A stretch of 64,000 nt of DNA, from contig JAETRQ010000004.1 of NCBI GenBank assembly GCA_021770095.1, positions 94,998 to 158,997 of the forward strand. The letters are read 5' to 3'. Both the position numbers and the translations under genes were made by a program. Positions 41,829 through 52,380 of the stretch are shown piece by piece; positions within the stretch are counted from its first letter, which is position 1; every line of letters begins with the position of its first letter. The notes below the pieces were generated by a model. The model saw only the letters and a program-made list of their open reading frames with translations. It was not told where the DNA came from and made no database searches. Origin of the DNA: Eubacteriaceae bacterium (GTDB lineage: Bacteria; Bacillota; Clostridia; Oscillospirales; Acutalibacteraceae).

Positions 41829-41931
41829 AAATAACCCCTAATGTATGAACAAGTCCGTAAAAAATGGACAAAGAAAAAAGCCCCTCTAATATGGTAGAAT
41901 AAAACAGCTATCATATTAGGGGGGTAAATTT

Positions 41932-42279
41932 ATGCCAAGAAATTACAGACATATAAAACAATATGAAACAGAAATGCTAAAACTAAAAGAGAAAGGATTG
42001 AGTATAAGGGAAATCGGAAACAGGTTTGGTTTAACACGAGATCAAACACACGACTTTTTTAAAAGATATAATCGAAAGCAAAGAAAAATAGAAGCAGCGA
42101 AGGCACTACATACGAAAGGACAAACAAGCAAAAAACACGAATTGCCACCATCAATATTGAAACAAGATAAGCTTGCTCAAATGCGATATGTAATGGCAAG
42201 CAAGGATAGATATATCAAGAGATTAGAAATGAAGAACGAATTACTGAGGGATTTTCTCTCGCACACAGAAAGGAAGTGA
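41932..42279 (+). CDS. IS3-family orfA (HTH)
   Basis: LKEKGLSIREIGNRFGLTRDQTHDFFKRYNRKQRKIE...KDRYIKRLEMKNELLRDFL. Confidence 0.8.
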   Translation: MPRNYRHIKQYETEMLKLKEKGLSIREIGNRFGLTRDQTHDFFKRYNRKQRKIEAAKALHTKGQTSKKHELPPSILKQDKLAQMRYVMASKDRYIKRLEMKNELLRDFLSHTERK

Positions 42280-43091
42280 AGCCATCAATAAAGTATCAAG
42301 TAATCTACAAGCACAAGGATAAATACAGTATTAGTAAAATGTGCAAGATATTTGAAGTATCAAGAAGCGGATATTATGCATATTTGAAACGAAAGGATGT
42401 ACCTGACCGAGATTTGCCACTGGCTGATAAGATAAGAGAATGTCAGGAAAGTAATCATAAAACATATGGTTATCGCAGAGTACATATATGGCTTGAAAGG
42501 CAAGGAATATATCGTAATCCTAAAACAGTGCTTCGTGTAATGCAAAAGTACAATCTGTTATCGGTAGTCAGACGTAAGAAATATCACTATTGCAGTCAGT
42601 ATCTGCATAGATATCCAAATTCACTTAATCGTGATTTCTCTGCTGATAAACCAAATCAAAAATGGGTAACGGATATATCATACATCAAAACAGGACAAGG
42701 ATTTCTATACTTATCAATTATCAGAGATTTGTATGACAACAGTATTGTTGCATACAAAACAGATAAAGAACAATCCATAAAGCTTGTATTAGATACCATT
42801 AAAGAAGCAAAGAGAAAAGAAAAAATCACTGCAGAGCTGCAACTCCACAGTGATCAAGGATTTCAGTACACATCCCAAGCATACTTTAATCTAACACAAT
42901 CATACGGTATTACACCCTCAATGTCAAGACGAGGAAATCCTTATGACAATGCTTTAGCAGAAAATTTCTTTTCTATTCTCAAGACAGAGTGTATCCACAG
43001 AGTAAAACTCGCCAGCTATGAGGAGGCTAGCCTCGCACGAACTCACTTAAGGAAGTTTTATTGTAAACAGTCTGAAATGATTGAATTGTAA
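42276..43091 (+). pseudogene. IS3-family transposase orfB, C-terminus displaced by insertion
   Basis: WVTDISYIKTGQGFLYLSIIRDLYDNSIV, LHSDQGFQYTS, MSRRGNPYDNALAENFFSILKTECIHRVKLASYEEAS, then foreign tail LARTHLRKFYCKQSEMIEL. Confidence 0.88.
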
Positions 43092-43123
43092 GTAAAATAA
43101 TTAAATCAATCGGAGGGTTTACA

Positions 43124-43495
43124 ATGAAATCATTATATGAAGAATTAAACGGAAGTTATGTTGAGGTTGGAGATATTAAAATACCTGCATTTGTATCAGC
43201 TGATACAAATTATGAAATAGGCTTTTGGGGACAAAGGCATAAGGAATATTTGAAAGAAAATCATAGAGTGATATATTATAATTTGCTAACACAGGGAAAA
43301 CTTAATTCATATCTGCACGATATGGATATCAGAGCAAAAGAACAATATGGTTTGCTGATTAAGCAACTCGCTGAAAGTCAACGCATTACAGAGCAACTCA
43401 AAGCAGATAGTCAAATGTTATGGGTGCAGAAAATGAACAATATTACAAATCAGGCAAGAAAAATTGTATATAATGAAATGATATATACCATTTAA
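43124..43495 (+). CDS. TnpV-family transposon-encoded protein
   Basis: TNYEIGFWGQRHKEYLKENHRVIYYNLLTQGKLNSYLHDMDIRAKEQYG. Confidence 0.75.
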   Translation: MKSLYEELNGSYVEVGDIKIPAFVSADTNYEIGFWGQRHKEYLKENHRVIYYNLLTQGKLNSYLHDMDIRAKEQYGLLIKQLAESQRITEQLKADSQMLWVQKMNNITNQARKIVYNEMIYTI

Positions 43496-43534
43496 AGGTA
43501 ACGGCACTTGATTAATTTCCAAGTGCCTTTTGTT

Positions 43535-45184
43535 CTATTTATCAAACATTACCGTTATTGATGTGCCTTTATTGAGTTCGCTTTTTACTTTGATTTCGGC
43601 ATTATGATAAATTGCTGCGTGCTTGACGATTGAAAGTCCCAAGCCTGTTCCGCCGATGGCTTTTGAATGACTTTTATCAACACGATAAAAGCGTTCAAAT
43701 ATGCGTTCCTGCTCTGATTGAGGTATGCCGATGCCCGTATCTCTTACGGTTAATTTTATATGATGATTGCTTTCACTGAGTATAATATCAACCGTTCCGC
43801 TGTCAACATTATATTTGATTGCATTATCGCAGAGATTATAGATCATTTCATCAAGTATTTTTTCATTGCCCAAAAGAACAGTACATTCACCAATCAGATT
43901 AAGACAGATATTTCGTTTGTCTGCAACAGGCTCTAATCTGTTGATGATATCGGATGACAGCTCAAACAAATCAACCTCTTCCAAATCCGCCTTATCCTTT
44001 TTTTCATCAAGCTCTGATATTTTGATAATATCATTAACCAGCATGATAAGTCTTTGCGCTTCGTCATAGATTGATGATGAAAAATCCTTTACAATAGATA
44101 CAGGCGTATCACCGCTTTTCATCATTTCAGCAAAACCTGATATGGATGTGAGCGGTGTTTTCAATTCGTGCGAAACATTTGAGGTAAACTCTTGTCTTAA
44201 CTGTTCACGCTGAACACTTTCGGTTACATCAATAATGATAATAACTGCACCGATAACGGTATTTTCTTCCAAAACAGGATTTGCAATTAGCCGATAATGG
44301 TTATTATTAAATGTTAAATCGCCTTTTTCACGCTCTCCTGTCAAAGCCTTTTCTATGGCAAAAAACAAATTGTCATCACAATCCGTCAGCATTTTTTCAG
44401 GCTGTGATTTTTCAATACCGAGAAGCTTTAAGGCAGAACGATTATAGGTCAAAAGGTTCATTTGCTTATCAACAACAATAAAGCCTTCCTTCATATTTTC
44501 AGTAATCAGGCGAAATTCTTCCTGCCTGTATTCAGCCTCTTTTATCTGCTTTTCAATCGTTTGCTTTTGCTTTGAGATTTTTCTGAGCAGCGGAGCAAGC
44601 TCATCATACGGCTCATTGTTTGACGGATTTTCCAAATCAAGCTCATTGATAGGCTTAATGATTGACTTTGAAACTTTTTGCGCCAATGCAAAGGACACTG
44701 CGATTGCAACAACAAAAACAATCAGTATCGGCTGAAGCAGGCTTATTAAGATTGTTACAACCGTGTACTGTGTTGTTGAAACACGCAGGATATTGCCGTC
44801 ATTCATTTTCATTGCATAATATACTGTTTTTTCTGCAAGTGTGCCGGAATAACGGATGCTTGTACCTTGTCCGTTTTTCATAGCATCCGCAACCTCTTGC
44901 CTTCCTGAATGATCATCAAGTTTTGATTCATCGGCAGAGGTGTCTGCAATAACATCACCATCAGGTGAAATAAGTGTTATACGCTTGTCACTGTCAGTAA
45001 AATTTTCAATATAATCAAGTCCTTGATTTTCAACAGCGTAAGCAATATAATTAGCCTCGCTTTCAAGCTCGCTTTGCAGTTGATTTTCAAAATACTGAAA
45101 AAGGATTCCCATAATCAGCACAATGCTTGACAGCAACACAGCCAATGCAACCGCTACACTTGATCGGAATATTTTTTTATTCAT
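43535..45184 (-). CDS. phoR: Phosphate-regulon sensor kinase PhoR
   Basis: Two TM, PAS-like region, TSNVSHELKTPLTSISGFAEMM, RVDKSHSKAIGGTGLGLSIVKH. Confidence 0.88.
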   Translation of the reverse strand: MNKKIFRSSVAVALAVLLSSIVLIMGILFQYFENQLQSELESEANYIAYAVENQGLDYIENFTDSDKRITLISPDGDVIADTSADESKLDDHSGRQEVADAMKNGQGTSIRYSGTLAEKTVYYAMKMNDGNILRVSTTQYTVVTILISLLQPILIVFVVAIAVSFALAQKVSKSIIKPINELDLENPSNNEPYDELAPLLRKISKQKQTIEKQIKEAEYRQEEFRLITENMKEGFIVVDKQMNLLTYNRSALKLLGIEKSQPEKMLTDCDDNLFFAIEKALTGEREKGDLTFNNNHYRLIANPVLEENTVIGAVIIIIDVTESVQREQLRQEFTSNVSHELKTPLTSISGFAEMMKSGDTPVSIVKDFSSSIYDEAQRLIMLVNDIIKISELDEKKDKADLEEVDLFELSSDIINRLEPVADKRNICLNLIGECTVLLGNEKILDEMIYNLCDNAIKYNVDSGTVDIILSESNHHIKLTVRDTGIGIPQSEQERIFERFYRVDKSHSKAIGGTGLGLSIVKHAAIYHNAEIKVKSELNKGTSITVMFDK

Positions 45185-45866
45185 TCGTATCTCCCATAAA
45201 CTGATAACCGATATTTTTAACTGTTTTTATATAATTCCCTGCTGCCTTTAGTTTTACTCTGAGTTTTCGGATATGAACATCAAGCGTGCGTGACTCTTCA
45301 TAAAACTCACCCCACACCCTTTGCAGCAGCTCATCCCTTGTTACAACCTTGCCGTTTGCTTCCAATAATACAGACAGAAGCTTGTATTCCTTATAGGAAA
45401 GCTCTATCGCTTCTCCTGAAACCTTAATAATATGCTTTTCGGAATCAACATATAATTTACCTATTTCATATACATTATTTTTATTTCTTGTTTTCTCATA
45501 ACGGCGCAGAACTGCACGAACTCTTGATACAAACTCAACCATACCAAAGGGCTTTGCAATATAATCATCCGCACCGAGATCGAGACCTGTTGCCTTATCA
45601 AACTCGCTGTTTTTTGCCGTTATCATAATAACAGGAATGTCCTCGTATTTTTTACTGCTTTGCAATTTCTTTAAAACAGAAAGTCCGTCTTCTTCAGGCA
45701 GCATAATATCAAGAAGTATCAGCTGAGGTGTTTCATCATTCATTCTTTTCCAGAACAATGACGGCTTATCAAAGCCCTCAGCACCATATCCCTCTTTGCT
45801 TAAAGCATAGCAAACCAACTTGCGGATATTATCATCATCTTCAAGAATAAATATCATACAAATCAC
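45177..45866 (-). CDS. phoB: Phosphate-regulon response regulator PhoB/PhoP
   Basis: IFILEDDDNIR, LILLDIMLPEEDGLSVL, OmpR-type wHTH ELLQRVWGEFYEESRTLDVHIRKLRVKL. Confidence 0.88.
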   Translation of the reverse strand: MICMIFILEDDDNIRKLVCYALSKEGYGAEGFDKPSLFWKRMNDETPQLILLDIMLPEEDGLSVLKKLQSSKKYEDIPVIMITAKNSEFDKATGLDLGADDYIAKPFGMVEFVSRVRAVLRRYEKTRNKNNVYEIGKLYVDSEKHIIKVSGEAIELSYKEYKLLSVLLEANGKVVTRDELLQRVWGEFYEESRTLDVHIRKLRVKLKAAGNYIKTVKNIGYQFMGDTNE

Positions 45867-45923
45867 CTCTGTTTCTGTTCTGTTTTCATTATAAAACGAT
45901 AACCGTTGTTAAGCAATAGAAAA

Positions 45924-46676
45924 TCAACCAAATCTTCCGTTAATATAATCCTTTGTTTTTTCACTGTGCGGATTATTAAAAATAATATCGGTATTATTAT
46001 ACTCAACCATTTCACCGAGTAGGAAGAATGCTGTTTTATCGGCAATTCTCATTGCCTGCTGCATATTGTGTGTAACGATAATGATTGTATAATTTTTTTT
46101 CAGTTTGAGTGCCAAATCCTCAATTTTTGATGTAGAGATAGGGTCAAGTGCTGAAGTCGGCTCATCCATAAGGAGTATTTTCGGCTCAACTGCAAGTGCT
46201 CTTGCAATACAGAGCCTTTGCTGCTGACCGCCGCTCATACTCAGCGCACTCTTTTTTAAGCGGTCCTTACATTCATCCCATATTGCAGCCTGCTTTAATG
46301 AACGCTCAACAATTTCGTCAAGCTTGAATTTGGACTTGATTCCGTGTATTCTCGGACCATAAGCAATATTATCATAAATGCTCATAGGAAACGGATTCGG
46401 CTTTTGAAACACCATACCTACATTTTTTCTGAGCATATTCACATCAGTATTATTATAAATATCCAGATTATTAATCCATATTTTTCCGTCAATTCTGCAT
46501 CCGTCTACCAAATCATTCATACGATTCAGTGTTTTTAAAAAGGTTGATTTTCCGCAGCCTGACGGTCCTATAAGTGCAGTAATCTGCTTTTCGGGAATTT
46601 CGATATTTATATTTTTCAAAGCCTGATTTTCGCCGTACCACAGATTTAGATTTTCTGTTTTTATCATATTTGCCAT
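45924..46676 (-). CDS. pstB: Phosphate ABC transporter ATPase PstB
   Basis: [75 protein letters not shown]. Confidence 0.97.
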   Translation of the reverse strand: MANMIKTENLNLWYGENQALKNINIEIPEKQITALIGPSGCGKSTFLKTLNRMNDLVDGCRIDGKIWINNLDIYNNTDVNMLRKNVGMVFQKPNPFPMSIYDNIAYGPRIHGIKSKFKLDEIVERSLKQAAIWDECKDRLKKSALSMSGGQQQRLCIARALAVEPKILLMDEPTSALDPISTSKIEDLALKLKKNYTIIIVTHNMQQAMRIADKTAFFLLGEMVEYNNTDIIFNNPHSEKTKDYINGRFG

Positions 46677-47542
46677 TACTTTTCCTTTCGCTTTCTGAGT
46701 ACTTTTCCTGCAAGTTTTGCTGATAAATTGATAATAAAGGTAAGCACCATAAGGATTACCGCTATTGCAAATGCGATATCAAATTCACCTCGTTCTTTAG
46801 CATAAACATAAAGTGCTACAGTCAGTGTTGAGCCTGCTTTTTCAGGCAGAAAGCTTTCAAATATGTAAAACAAATTGTTCGCCATTCCTGCTGTGAACAA
46901 TAATGCGGCACTTTCGCCGATAATTCTGCCGACAGATAAAATACATCCTGTTACAATTCCGTCAACCGCACTTGGTAAAACAACTGTGCGTATCATATGC
47001 CATTTTCCTGCACCGAGAGCAAGAGAGCCTTCACGATAGCTATTCGGAATTGTTTTCAGACTTTCCTGCGTTGTTCTGATAATGGTAGGCAACGTCATAA
47101 TAACAAGGGTTAATGCACCTGCAATAAGGCTTGTTCCAAGCGAACAAAACTGAACAAATATCAGCATACCAACTAAACCATAAATAATTGACGGTATGCC
47201 TGACAGGGTTTCCGTTGCAAGTTCTATGACTCTGACAAACCTTTTATTCTTTGCATATTCATTCAGATAAATTGCAGCACCTACACCAAGCGGAAGAACG
47301 ATAACAAGCGTCATCAGAATGATATAAACCGTGTTTAAAATATTCGGTAAAATGCCGACTGTATCCTCAATAAGGCTTGGTGTTGATGTTAAAAAGTCAA
47401 AGGAAAGATTCGGCAGGCCTCTGTAAAAAACATATACGATTATACCAATCAGCATCAATATAATGATACCTGCAGAAAGATAAACAAGGGCATTCAGCAG
47501 AGTAATCTTAACTTTTCTTTTTTTAGATATTTTATCGTTCAT
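46676..47542 (-). CDS. pstA: Phosphate ABC transporter permease PstA
   Basis: [45 protein letters not shown]. Confidence 0.95.
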   Translation of the reverse strand: MNDKISKKRKVKITLLNALVYLSAGIIILMLIGIIVYVFYRGLPNLSFDFLTSTPSLIEDTVGILPNILNTVYIILMTLVIVLPLGVGAAIYLNEYAKNKRFVRVIELATETLSGIPSIIYGLVGMLIFVQFCSLGTSLIAGALTLVIMTLPTIIRTTQESLKTIPNSYREGSLALGAGKWHMIRTVVLPSAVDGIVTGCILSVGRIIGESAALLFTAGMANNLFYIFESFLPEKAGSTLTVALYVYAKERGEFDIAFAIAVILMVLTFIINLSAKLAGKVLRKRKEK

Positions 47543-47547
47543 TCTGC

Positions 47548-48423
47548 TTACTCCTTATTCCTTTTTACGGTTACATTCAGAATAATGTTTATTGCCATTA
47601 TGAAGATAAACAAGACCAGTGCGATTGAAAACAGTGCCTGCCTTTGCAAGCCTGATGAATAAGACATTTCGCTTGCCACTGCCGTTGTAAGAAAGCGTAC
47701 GCTTTTGAACAGGCTTGGCATATTTGCCACATTTCCTGCCACCATCATAACTGCCATAGCCTCACCGATTGCTCTTCCGATTCCGAGAACAATGGCTGTA
47801 ACAATTCCGCTTTTAGCCGCAGGAAGCGTAACCTTGAAAACTGTTTCTGTCTTAGTTGCGCCAAGCGCAAGTGATGCCTCTTCATATTCCTTCGGCACGG
47901 CACGGATTGCTGTTACCGATACGGAAATAACAGACGGCAGAATCATAACAGCCAGCACAAGAATTGCCGAAAACAAGTTTGCGCCGTCGGGCAGATTAAA
48001 CATTTCTCTGACCAGAGGAACAATAATAATCATACCTAAAAGACCGTAAACAACAGATGGTATGCCTGACAGTAAATCCACTGCACTGCTGACTGTCTTT
48101 GCGACTTTCGGCGGCGCAGTTTTTGCAATGAATACTGCACACATTATGCCTATCGGAACACCGATAACAACCGCACCTAATGTTCCGTAAACAGAGGTCA
48201 TTATAAACGGCAGTATTCCGTATGATGCAGGCTTTGCAGTTGATGCCCATTTCGTGTTGAAAAAGAAATCCGCAAAGCCTATTTCTTTGATTGCAGGCAT
48301 ACCGTTAATAATCAAGAATACTGTAATCAACAGCACAAAACCGATTACAAGAAAACCGCATACAGTGAATACACACTTAACTGTTTTTTCAATTGCATTT
48401 ACTGTGTTTTTAATGTTTTTCAT
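47548..48423 (-). CDS. pstC: Phosphate ABC transporter permease PstC
   Basis: LLSGIPSVVYGLLGMIIIVP, EASLALGATKTETVFKVTLPAAKSGIVTA. Confidence 0.95.
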   Translation of the reverse strand: MKNIKNTVNAIEKTVKCVFTVCGFLVIGFVLLITVFLIINGMPAIKEIGFADFFFNTKWASTAKPASYGILPFIMTSVYGTLGAVVIGVPIGIMCAVFIAKTAPPKVAKTVSSAVDLLSGIPSVVYGLLGMIIIVPLVREMFNLPDGANLFSAILVLAVMILPSVISVSVTAIRAVPKEYEEASLALGATKTETVFKVTLPAAKSGIVTAIVLGIGRAIGEAMAVMMVAGNVANMPSLFKSVRFLTTAVASEMSYSSGLQRQALFSIALVLFIFIMAINIILNVTVKRNKE

Positions 48424-48432
48424 TGCAATACC

Positions 48433-49269
48433 TTATCTTTTTACAGGAACTGCTCCTGCCTTAACAATCAACTCGTCAGCCTGACCGTTAACTGCAAAGT
48501 CAAAGAAAGCCTGTGCGGATTCGCTTAATTCTTCATTTGCTCTTGTAACAAAAACAAAATTGCGCTGAATTTTGTATTCTCCGTTCTGAATGGTATCGGT
48601 TGTTGGTGTTATACCCTCAACTTTAACAGCTTTTACTGTATCTCCGACCGATGCAAGTGAAGCATAGCCGATAGCATTCGGGTTTGATGAAACTGTCTGC
48701 ACAACATCACCTGTTGATGTTAATTCCTGAGAATATTTACACAAATCCTCTGTGCCTGTTATGGATTCAAAGCCGTCTCTTGTACCTGATGCTGCCTCTC
48801 TGCCGATTAAAACAATCGGTGCATCTGCTCCGCCAAGCTCTTTCCAGTTTGTGATTTCGCCCTTGTAGATACCTGCTATCTGCTCAATCGTTAAATCCGA
48901 AACGGGGTTTTCATTGTTTACAATCACTGCAATGCCGTCAATCGCAACAACAGTTTCATTGAGATTTGCTTTCTCTTCATCCTTCAGGTTACGGCTCGCA
49001 AGACCGATATCACATCTGCCTTCGGCAACAGCCTGAATACCTGCTCCCGAGCCTGTCGGATTGTATGTTACTGTTACATTCTCATTGTCTGACATATATG
49101 ACTCGCTGAGATAACCCATTACCTTTTCCATTGATGTTGAACCGTCGGTTGATACTGTCTGCTTACTGTTCTGTGGCTTTGAAACTGCACCCTTACAGCC
49201 TGCAAAAATTCCGATGATTAAGCAAACACTTGCCAATACTCCGATTACTGCGATAATTGTTTTTTTCAT
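48433..49269 (-). CDS. pstS: Phosphate-binding lipoprotein PstS
   Basis: Lipobox region IIGIFAGCKG; DGSTSMEKVMGYLSE, NPTGSGAGIQAVAEGRCDIGLASRNL, REAASGTRDGFES. Confidence 0.95.
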   Translation of the reverse strand: MKKTIIAVIGVLASVCLIIGIFAGCKGAVSKPQNSKQTVSTDGSTSMEKVMGYLSESYMSDNENVTVTYNPTGSGAGIQAVAEGRCDIGLASRNLKDEEKANLNETVVAIDGIAVIVNNENPVSDLTIEQIAGIYKGEITNWKELGGADAPIVLIGREAASGTRDGFESITGTEDLCKYSQELTSTGDVVQTVSSNPNAIGYASLASVGDTVKAVKVEGITPTTDTIQNGEYKIQRNFVFVTRANEELSESAQAFFDFAVNGQADELIVKAGAVPVKR

Positions 49270-49326
49270 AATATTATCCTCCAAATTTTTCTGTACCTCA
49301 GTACACTTAGAGTATAATTCCTTGCA

Positions 49327-49376
49327 TGTTAATTGTGAAAGCAGATATATGTTAAGCCTGTGTTAAGTTTTGATAA
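49327..49376 (-). promoter_or_regulatory. Candidate Pho box upstream of pstS
   Basis: TTAACA repeats (as TGTTAA on +) at 49327, 49350, 49361 plus variant TGATAA at 49371; TTAACA-N5-TTAACA 11-bp period. Confidence 0.6.
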
Positions 49377-49618
49377 GCATTTAAGTGCTTTAGATGATGT
49401 TATGAGTATATATAATAAGTAATGTATTGTTTTTGTGTATATAAAAAGTTAAATGAAAAATAATACACTGAATTTGATTGACATCGTCAAAAGTATCTGC
49501 TAATATTTGGATATAAAATTAAATATGTGTTTATGTTTTTTAGAAGGTGCAAATAGCACTAATACATAATCAACTGCATTGAAAAAGTAGTTGAATTTAA
49601 TTAATATAGACTTAAATT

Positions 49619-49706
49619 AAGTCGTTTACATAGTGAGTAAACACGCTATACAGGCAAAGCGGAAAGGCTCTGCTTGTTTGTGTTGCTCACTTGTGTAAAC
49701 GGCTTT
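49619..49706. repeat. Long imperfect inverted repeat
   Basis: AAGTCGTTTACATAGTGAGTAAACA ... GTTGCTCACTTGTGTAAACGGCTT. Confidence 0.6.
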
Positions 49707-49816
49707 TTCTTTGCTTGAATTATGTAAATAATTTATGAATTTTCAGAAAAAAGCAATAGATTTAGGCATTGAAATGTCCGTATATTGAGGAGGTGTTTTA
49801 ACAAATAAAATGTAAT

Positions 49817-49908
49817 AAGGCAGCAATCAGAAAATGATTGCGTCGCCTTAGCCAGCAGACCCTTTGTAGCCACAAGGGCTAAAACGGTACTCGTTAGGGA
49901 CTCCCTAA
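49817..49908. promoter_or_regulatory. Hairpin-rich candidate oriT / regulatory region upstream of mobC-like gene
   Basis: AAGGC-A-GCAATCA-gaaaa-TGATTGC-GTC-GCCTT (49817-49849) and TTAGGGA-C-TCCCTAA (49894-49908). Confidence 0.4.
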
Positions 49909-49951
49909 AACCCGCACTTTTAAAAAGCACAAAATAACAAAAAAAGAAAGG

Positions 49952-50326
49952 ATGAAATTAATGAACAAAGATGTGGTAATAAGACTTCGAATGACACAGG
50001 AAGATGCAGATGATTTGAACAAGAAAGTCAAACTAACAGGCTTAACAAAATCATCCTTTATCAGAGTGTTGATTAAAGGATATATTCCTAAACCAAAACC
50101 TGATAAAGAGTTTTATGTTTTACTTCGTAAAATCTATGCAGTTTGCAATGATATGAATCAGCTGACTGCTAAAGCACATACTCTTAATTTTATTGATGTA
50201 CCTATGCTGAAAAAAATCAAAAGTCAGCACGAAAATCTGCTTGATGAAATTCAGAAAAAATATCTCGCACCTGATAAGAACGATGAAATCATTTCACTCG
50301 GTAGAAGGAGGTTGAAAAATGATTAA
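49952..50326 (+). CDS. MobC-like mobilization protein
   Basis: KDVVIRLRMTQEDADDLNKKVKLTGLTKSSFIRVLIKGYIPKPKPDKEFYVLLRKIYAVCNDMNQL. Confidence 0.65.
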   Translation: MKLMNKDVVIRLRMTQEDADDLNKKVKLTGLTKSSFIRVLIKGYIPKPKPDKEFYVLLRKIYAVCNDMNQLTAKAHTLNFIDVPMLKKIKSQHENLLDEIQKKYLAPDKNDEIISLGRRRLKND

Positions 50327-50564
50327 TAATATTGAGTTAACTAAATCTGAATATGACCTGTTAAACAAAATCCGAACAGAAACTTATGCAAAGCTAAGTG
50401 CAATGACCAGCGAGGAAAGATTAGAATGGTTTGCACATTATCCATACCCACTTAATTTAAAAAAAGAAATCAATGGAACTGTATATACAGTAAATACTCA
50501 TTTTAATGATTGTGCCAATGAAACAATCATTGAAAAAGCAGAGAGAATAATTTTGAAAAAATAA
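50319..50564 (+). CDS. Hypothetical mobile-element protein
   Basis: 81-aa ORF overlapping mobC-like gene by 8 nt. Confidence 0.5.
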   Translation: MINNIELTKSEYDLLNKIRTETYAKLSAMTSEERLEWFAHYPYPLNLKKEINGTVYTVNTHFNDCANETIIEKAERIILKK

Positions 50565-50665
50565 CAGCTGAAATTACGATTTAAAGTGTTGAAGTGATAT
50601 GCGAATTGTGATATACTAATATCAACTTACAATTCAATCACTTCGGCTGTGGAAAGGAGTTAAAT

Positions 50666-52342
50666 TTGAAAAGAAAACAGTCAGAAGAACAAATTGATGC
50701 CCTGTATGCAAGATTATCCCAAGAGGATGAAAAAGAAGGCGTATCAGGTAGTATTGAAAATCAAAAAGCAATTCTTGAAAAATATGCAAAGGATAATGGC
50801 TTTGATAACCCAAAGTTTTTCTTTGATGATGGTTATTCAGGTGTTACCTTTAATCGTCCTGCATTTACTGAAATTATGGAACTTGCAGAGCAAGGCAAAG
50901 TTCGCACTTTGATAGTCAAAGACCACTCAAGATTAGGAAGAAACAGATTAGTTGTTGGTCAGCTTTTGGAAGAAGACTTTGACAGGCTTGGTGTTCGGTA
51001 TATTGCCATTATGGATAATATTGATACTGCAAACGGGATAAGTGACTTAGTCCCTATGCAGGATTTATTCAATGAATGGCATGCAAAGAATACAAGTCAG
51101 AAAGTACGCAATGTTTTTAGAAATAAAGGTATGGCAGGCTTACCTACTACCTGTAAAGTGCCGTATGGTTATCTCAAAGATCCTGATGATAAAAATAAAT
51201 GGCTGGTAGATGAGTATGCAGCATCTGTTGTGAGAAAAATATTTGATTTGTGTATTAAAGGTAATGGACCTGCACAGATTGCTAATCAGTTAAAAGCTGA
51301 AAAGATAATAACACCATTTTGTTATTGGGAGAAAAGAACAAGCAGAGCTATAACCAAAGCAGAAAATCCGTACAGTTGGGCAGCAAGAACTGTATCCGAT
51401 ATATTAGCAAGACAGGAATATGTCGGTGATACAGTGAATTTCAGATGTACAACTAAATCTTTCAAAAGCAAAACAAGGATATATCATCCAAAGGAAGATT
51501 GGCTGATATTTGAAAATACACATCCTGCTATTATTGACAGAGAAACCTTTGCTATTGTTCAGAATATTAGAGAGCACAGAATAAGGAAAACACGAACAGG
51601 AATAAAAAGTATGTTTTCAGGATTAATGTATTGTGCAGACTGTGGTGCAAAGCTTAATTACAATACTGTAAACAACTACAAAAGAAATCAAGCATATTTT
51701 TCTTGTTCTGCATACAGAAAAGATACAGTCAACTGCTCTGCACATTACATCAGAGAAAAGGTTGTATATGATATTGTTCTTGAAAATATGCAAAGGGTAT
51801 TATGGTATGTTCAGGCATACGATAAAGAGTTTACAAGGCTTCAGATTGAGCAGTATGGCATTGAGCAAAGAAAAGAGCTTATCAAGAAAGAAAAAGACCT
51901 CATAAAAGCCAAGAACAGAATAAATGAGATAGATACAATTATTCAAAGGCTATATGAGGACAATATGCTTGGTAAGATAACTGATGAAAGATTTGCAACA
52001 ATGACAGCTGCTTTTGAAAATGAACAAAAGCAACTCAAAGCAAATATTCCTGAAATGGAAAAACAGTTCAATTCTGAAAAGGATAAAAGCGAAGGTCTAC
52101 AGCATTTCATTGATAAGGCAAAGAGATTAACTCATTTAACAGAATTAACACCTGAAATACTGCACGAATTCATTGAAAAGATTGTTGTATCAAAGCCATA
52201 CAAGATAGACGGCAAGCGTCATCAGGATTTGGACATATATTACAATGGTGTCGGCATAATAAAAGAGCCAACACCTGAACAGATGGAAGAATACTTCCAA
52301 GAACATATTTTGAACAACAGTCAAAAACAAAAAACAGCATAG
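50666..52342 (+). CDS. Large serine recombinase
   Basis: DALYARLSQEDEKEGVSGSIENQKAIL, VKDHSRLGRNRLVVGQLLEE, recombinase and zinc ribbon MYCADCGAKLNY, coiled coil; gene at element end. Confidence 0.93.
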   Translation: MKRKQSEEQIDALYARLSQEDEKEGVSGSIENQKAILEKYAKDNGFDNPKFFFDDGYSGVTFNRPAFTEIMELAEQGKVRTLIVKDHSRLGRNRLVVGQLLEEDFDRLGVRYIAIMDNIDTANGISDLVPMQDLFNEWHAKNTSQKVRNVFRNKGMAGLPTTCKVPYGYLKDPDDKNKWLVDEYAASVVRKIFDLCIKGNGPAQIANQLKAEKIITPFCYWEKRTSRAITKAENPYSWAARTVSDILARQEYVGDTVNFRCTTKSFKSKTRIYHPKEDWLIFENTHPAIIDRETFAIVQNIREHRIRKTRTGIKSMFSGLMYCADCGAKLNYNTVNNYKRNQAYFSCSAYRKDTVNCSAHYIREKVVYDIVLENMQRVLWYVQAYDKEFTRLQIEQYGIEQRKELIKKEKDLIKAKNRINEIDTIIQRLYEDNMLGKITDERFATMTAAFENEQKQLKANIPEMEKQFNSEKDKSEGLQHFIDKAKRLTHLTELTPEILHEFIEKIVVSKPYKIDGKRHQDLDIYYNGVGIIKEPTPEQMEEYFQEHILNNSQKQKTA

Positions 52343-52380
52343 CCAAAAACTATGCTGTGCAAAAAGTGATTAAAGTAGTC

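Noticed and set aside
49733-49930. Minus-strand 65-aa ORF upstream of mobC-like gene
   Set aside because: Overlaps hairpin-rich non-coding region; composition not protein-like.
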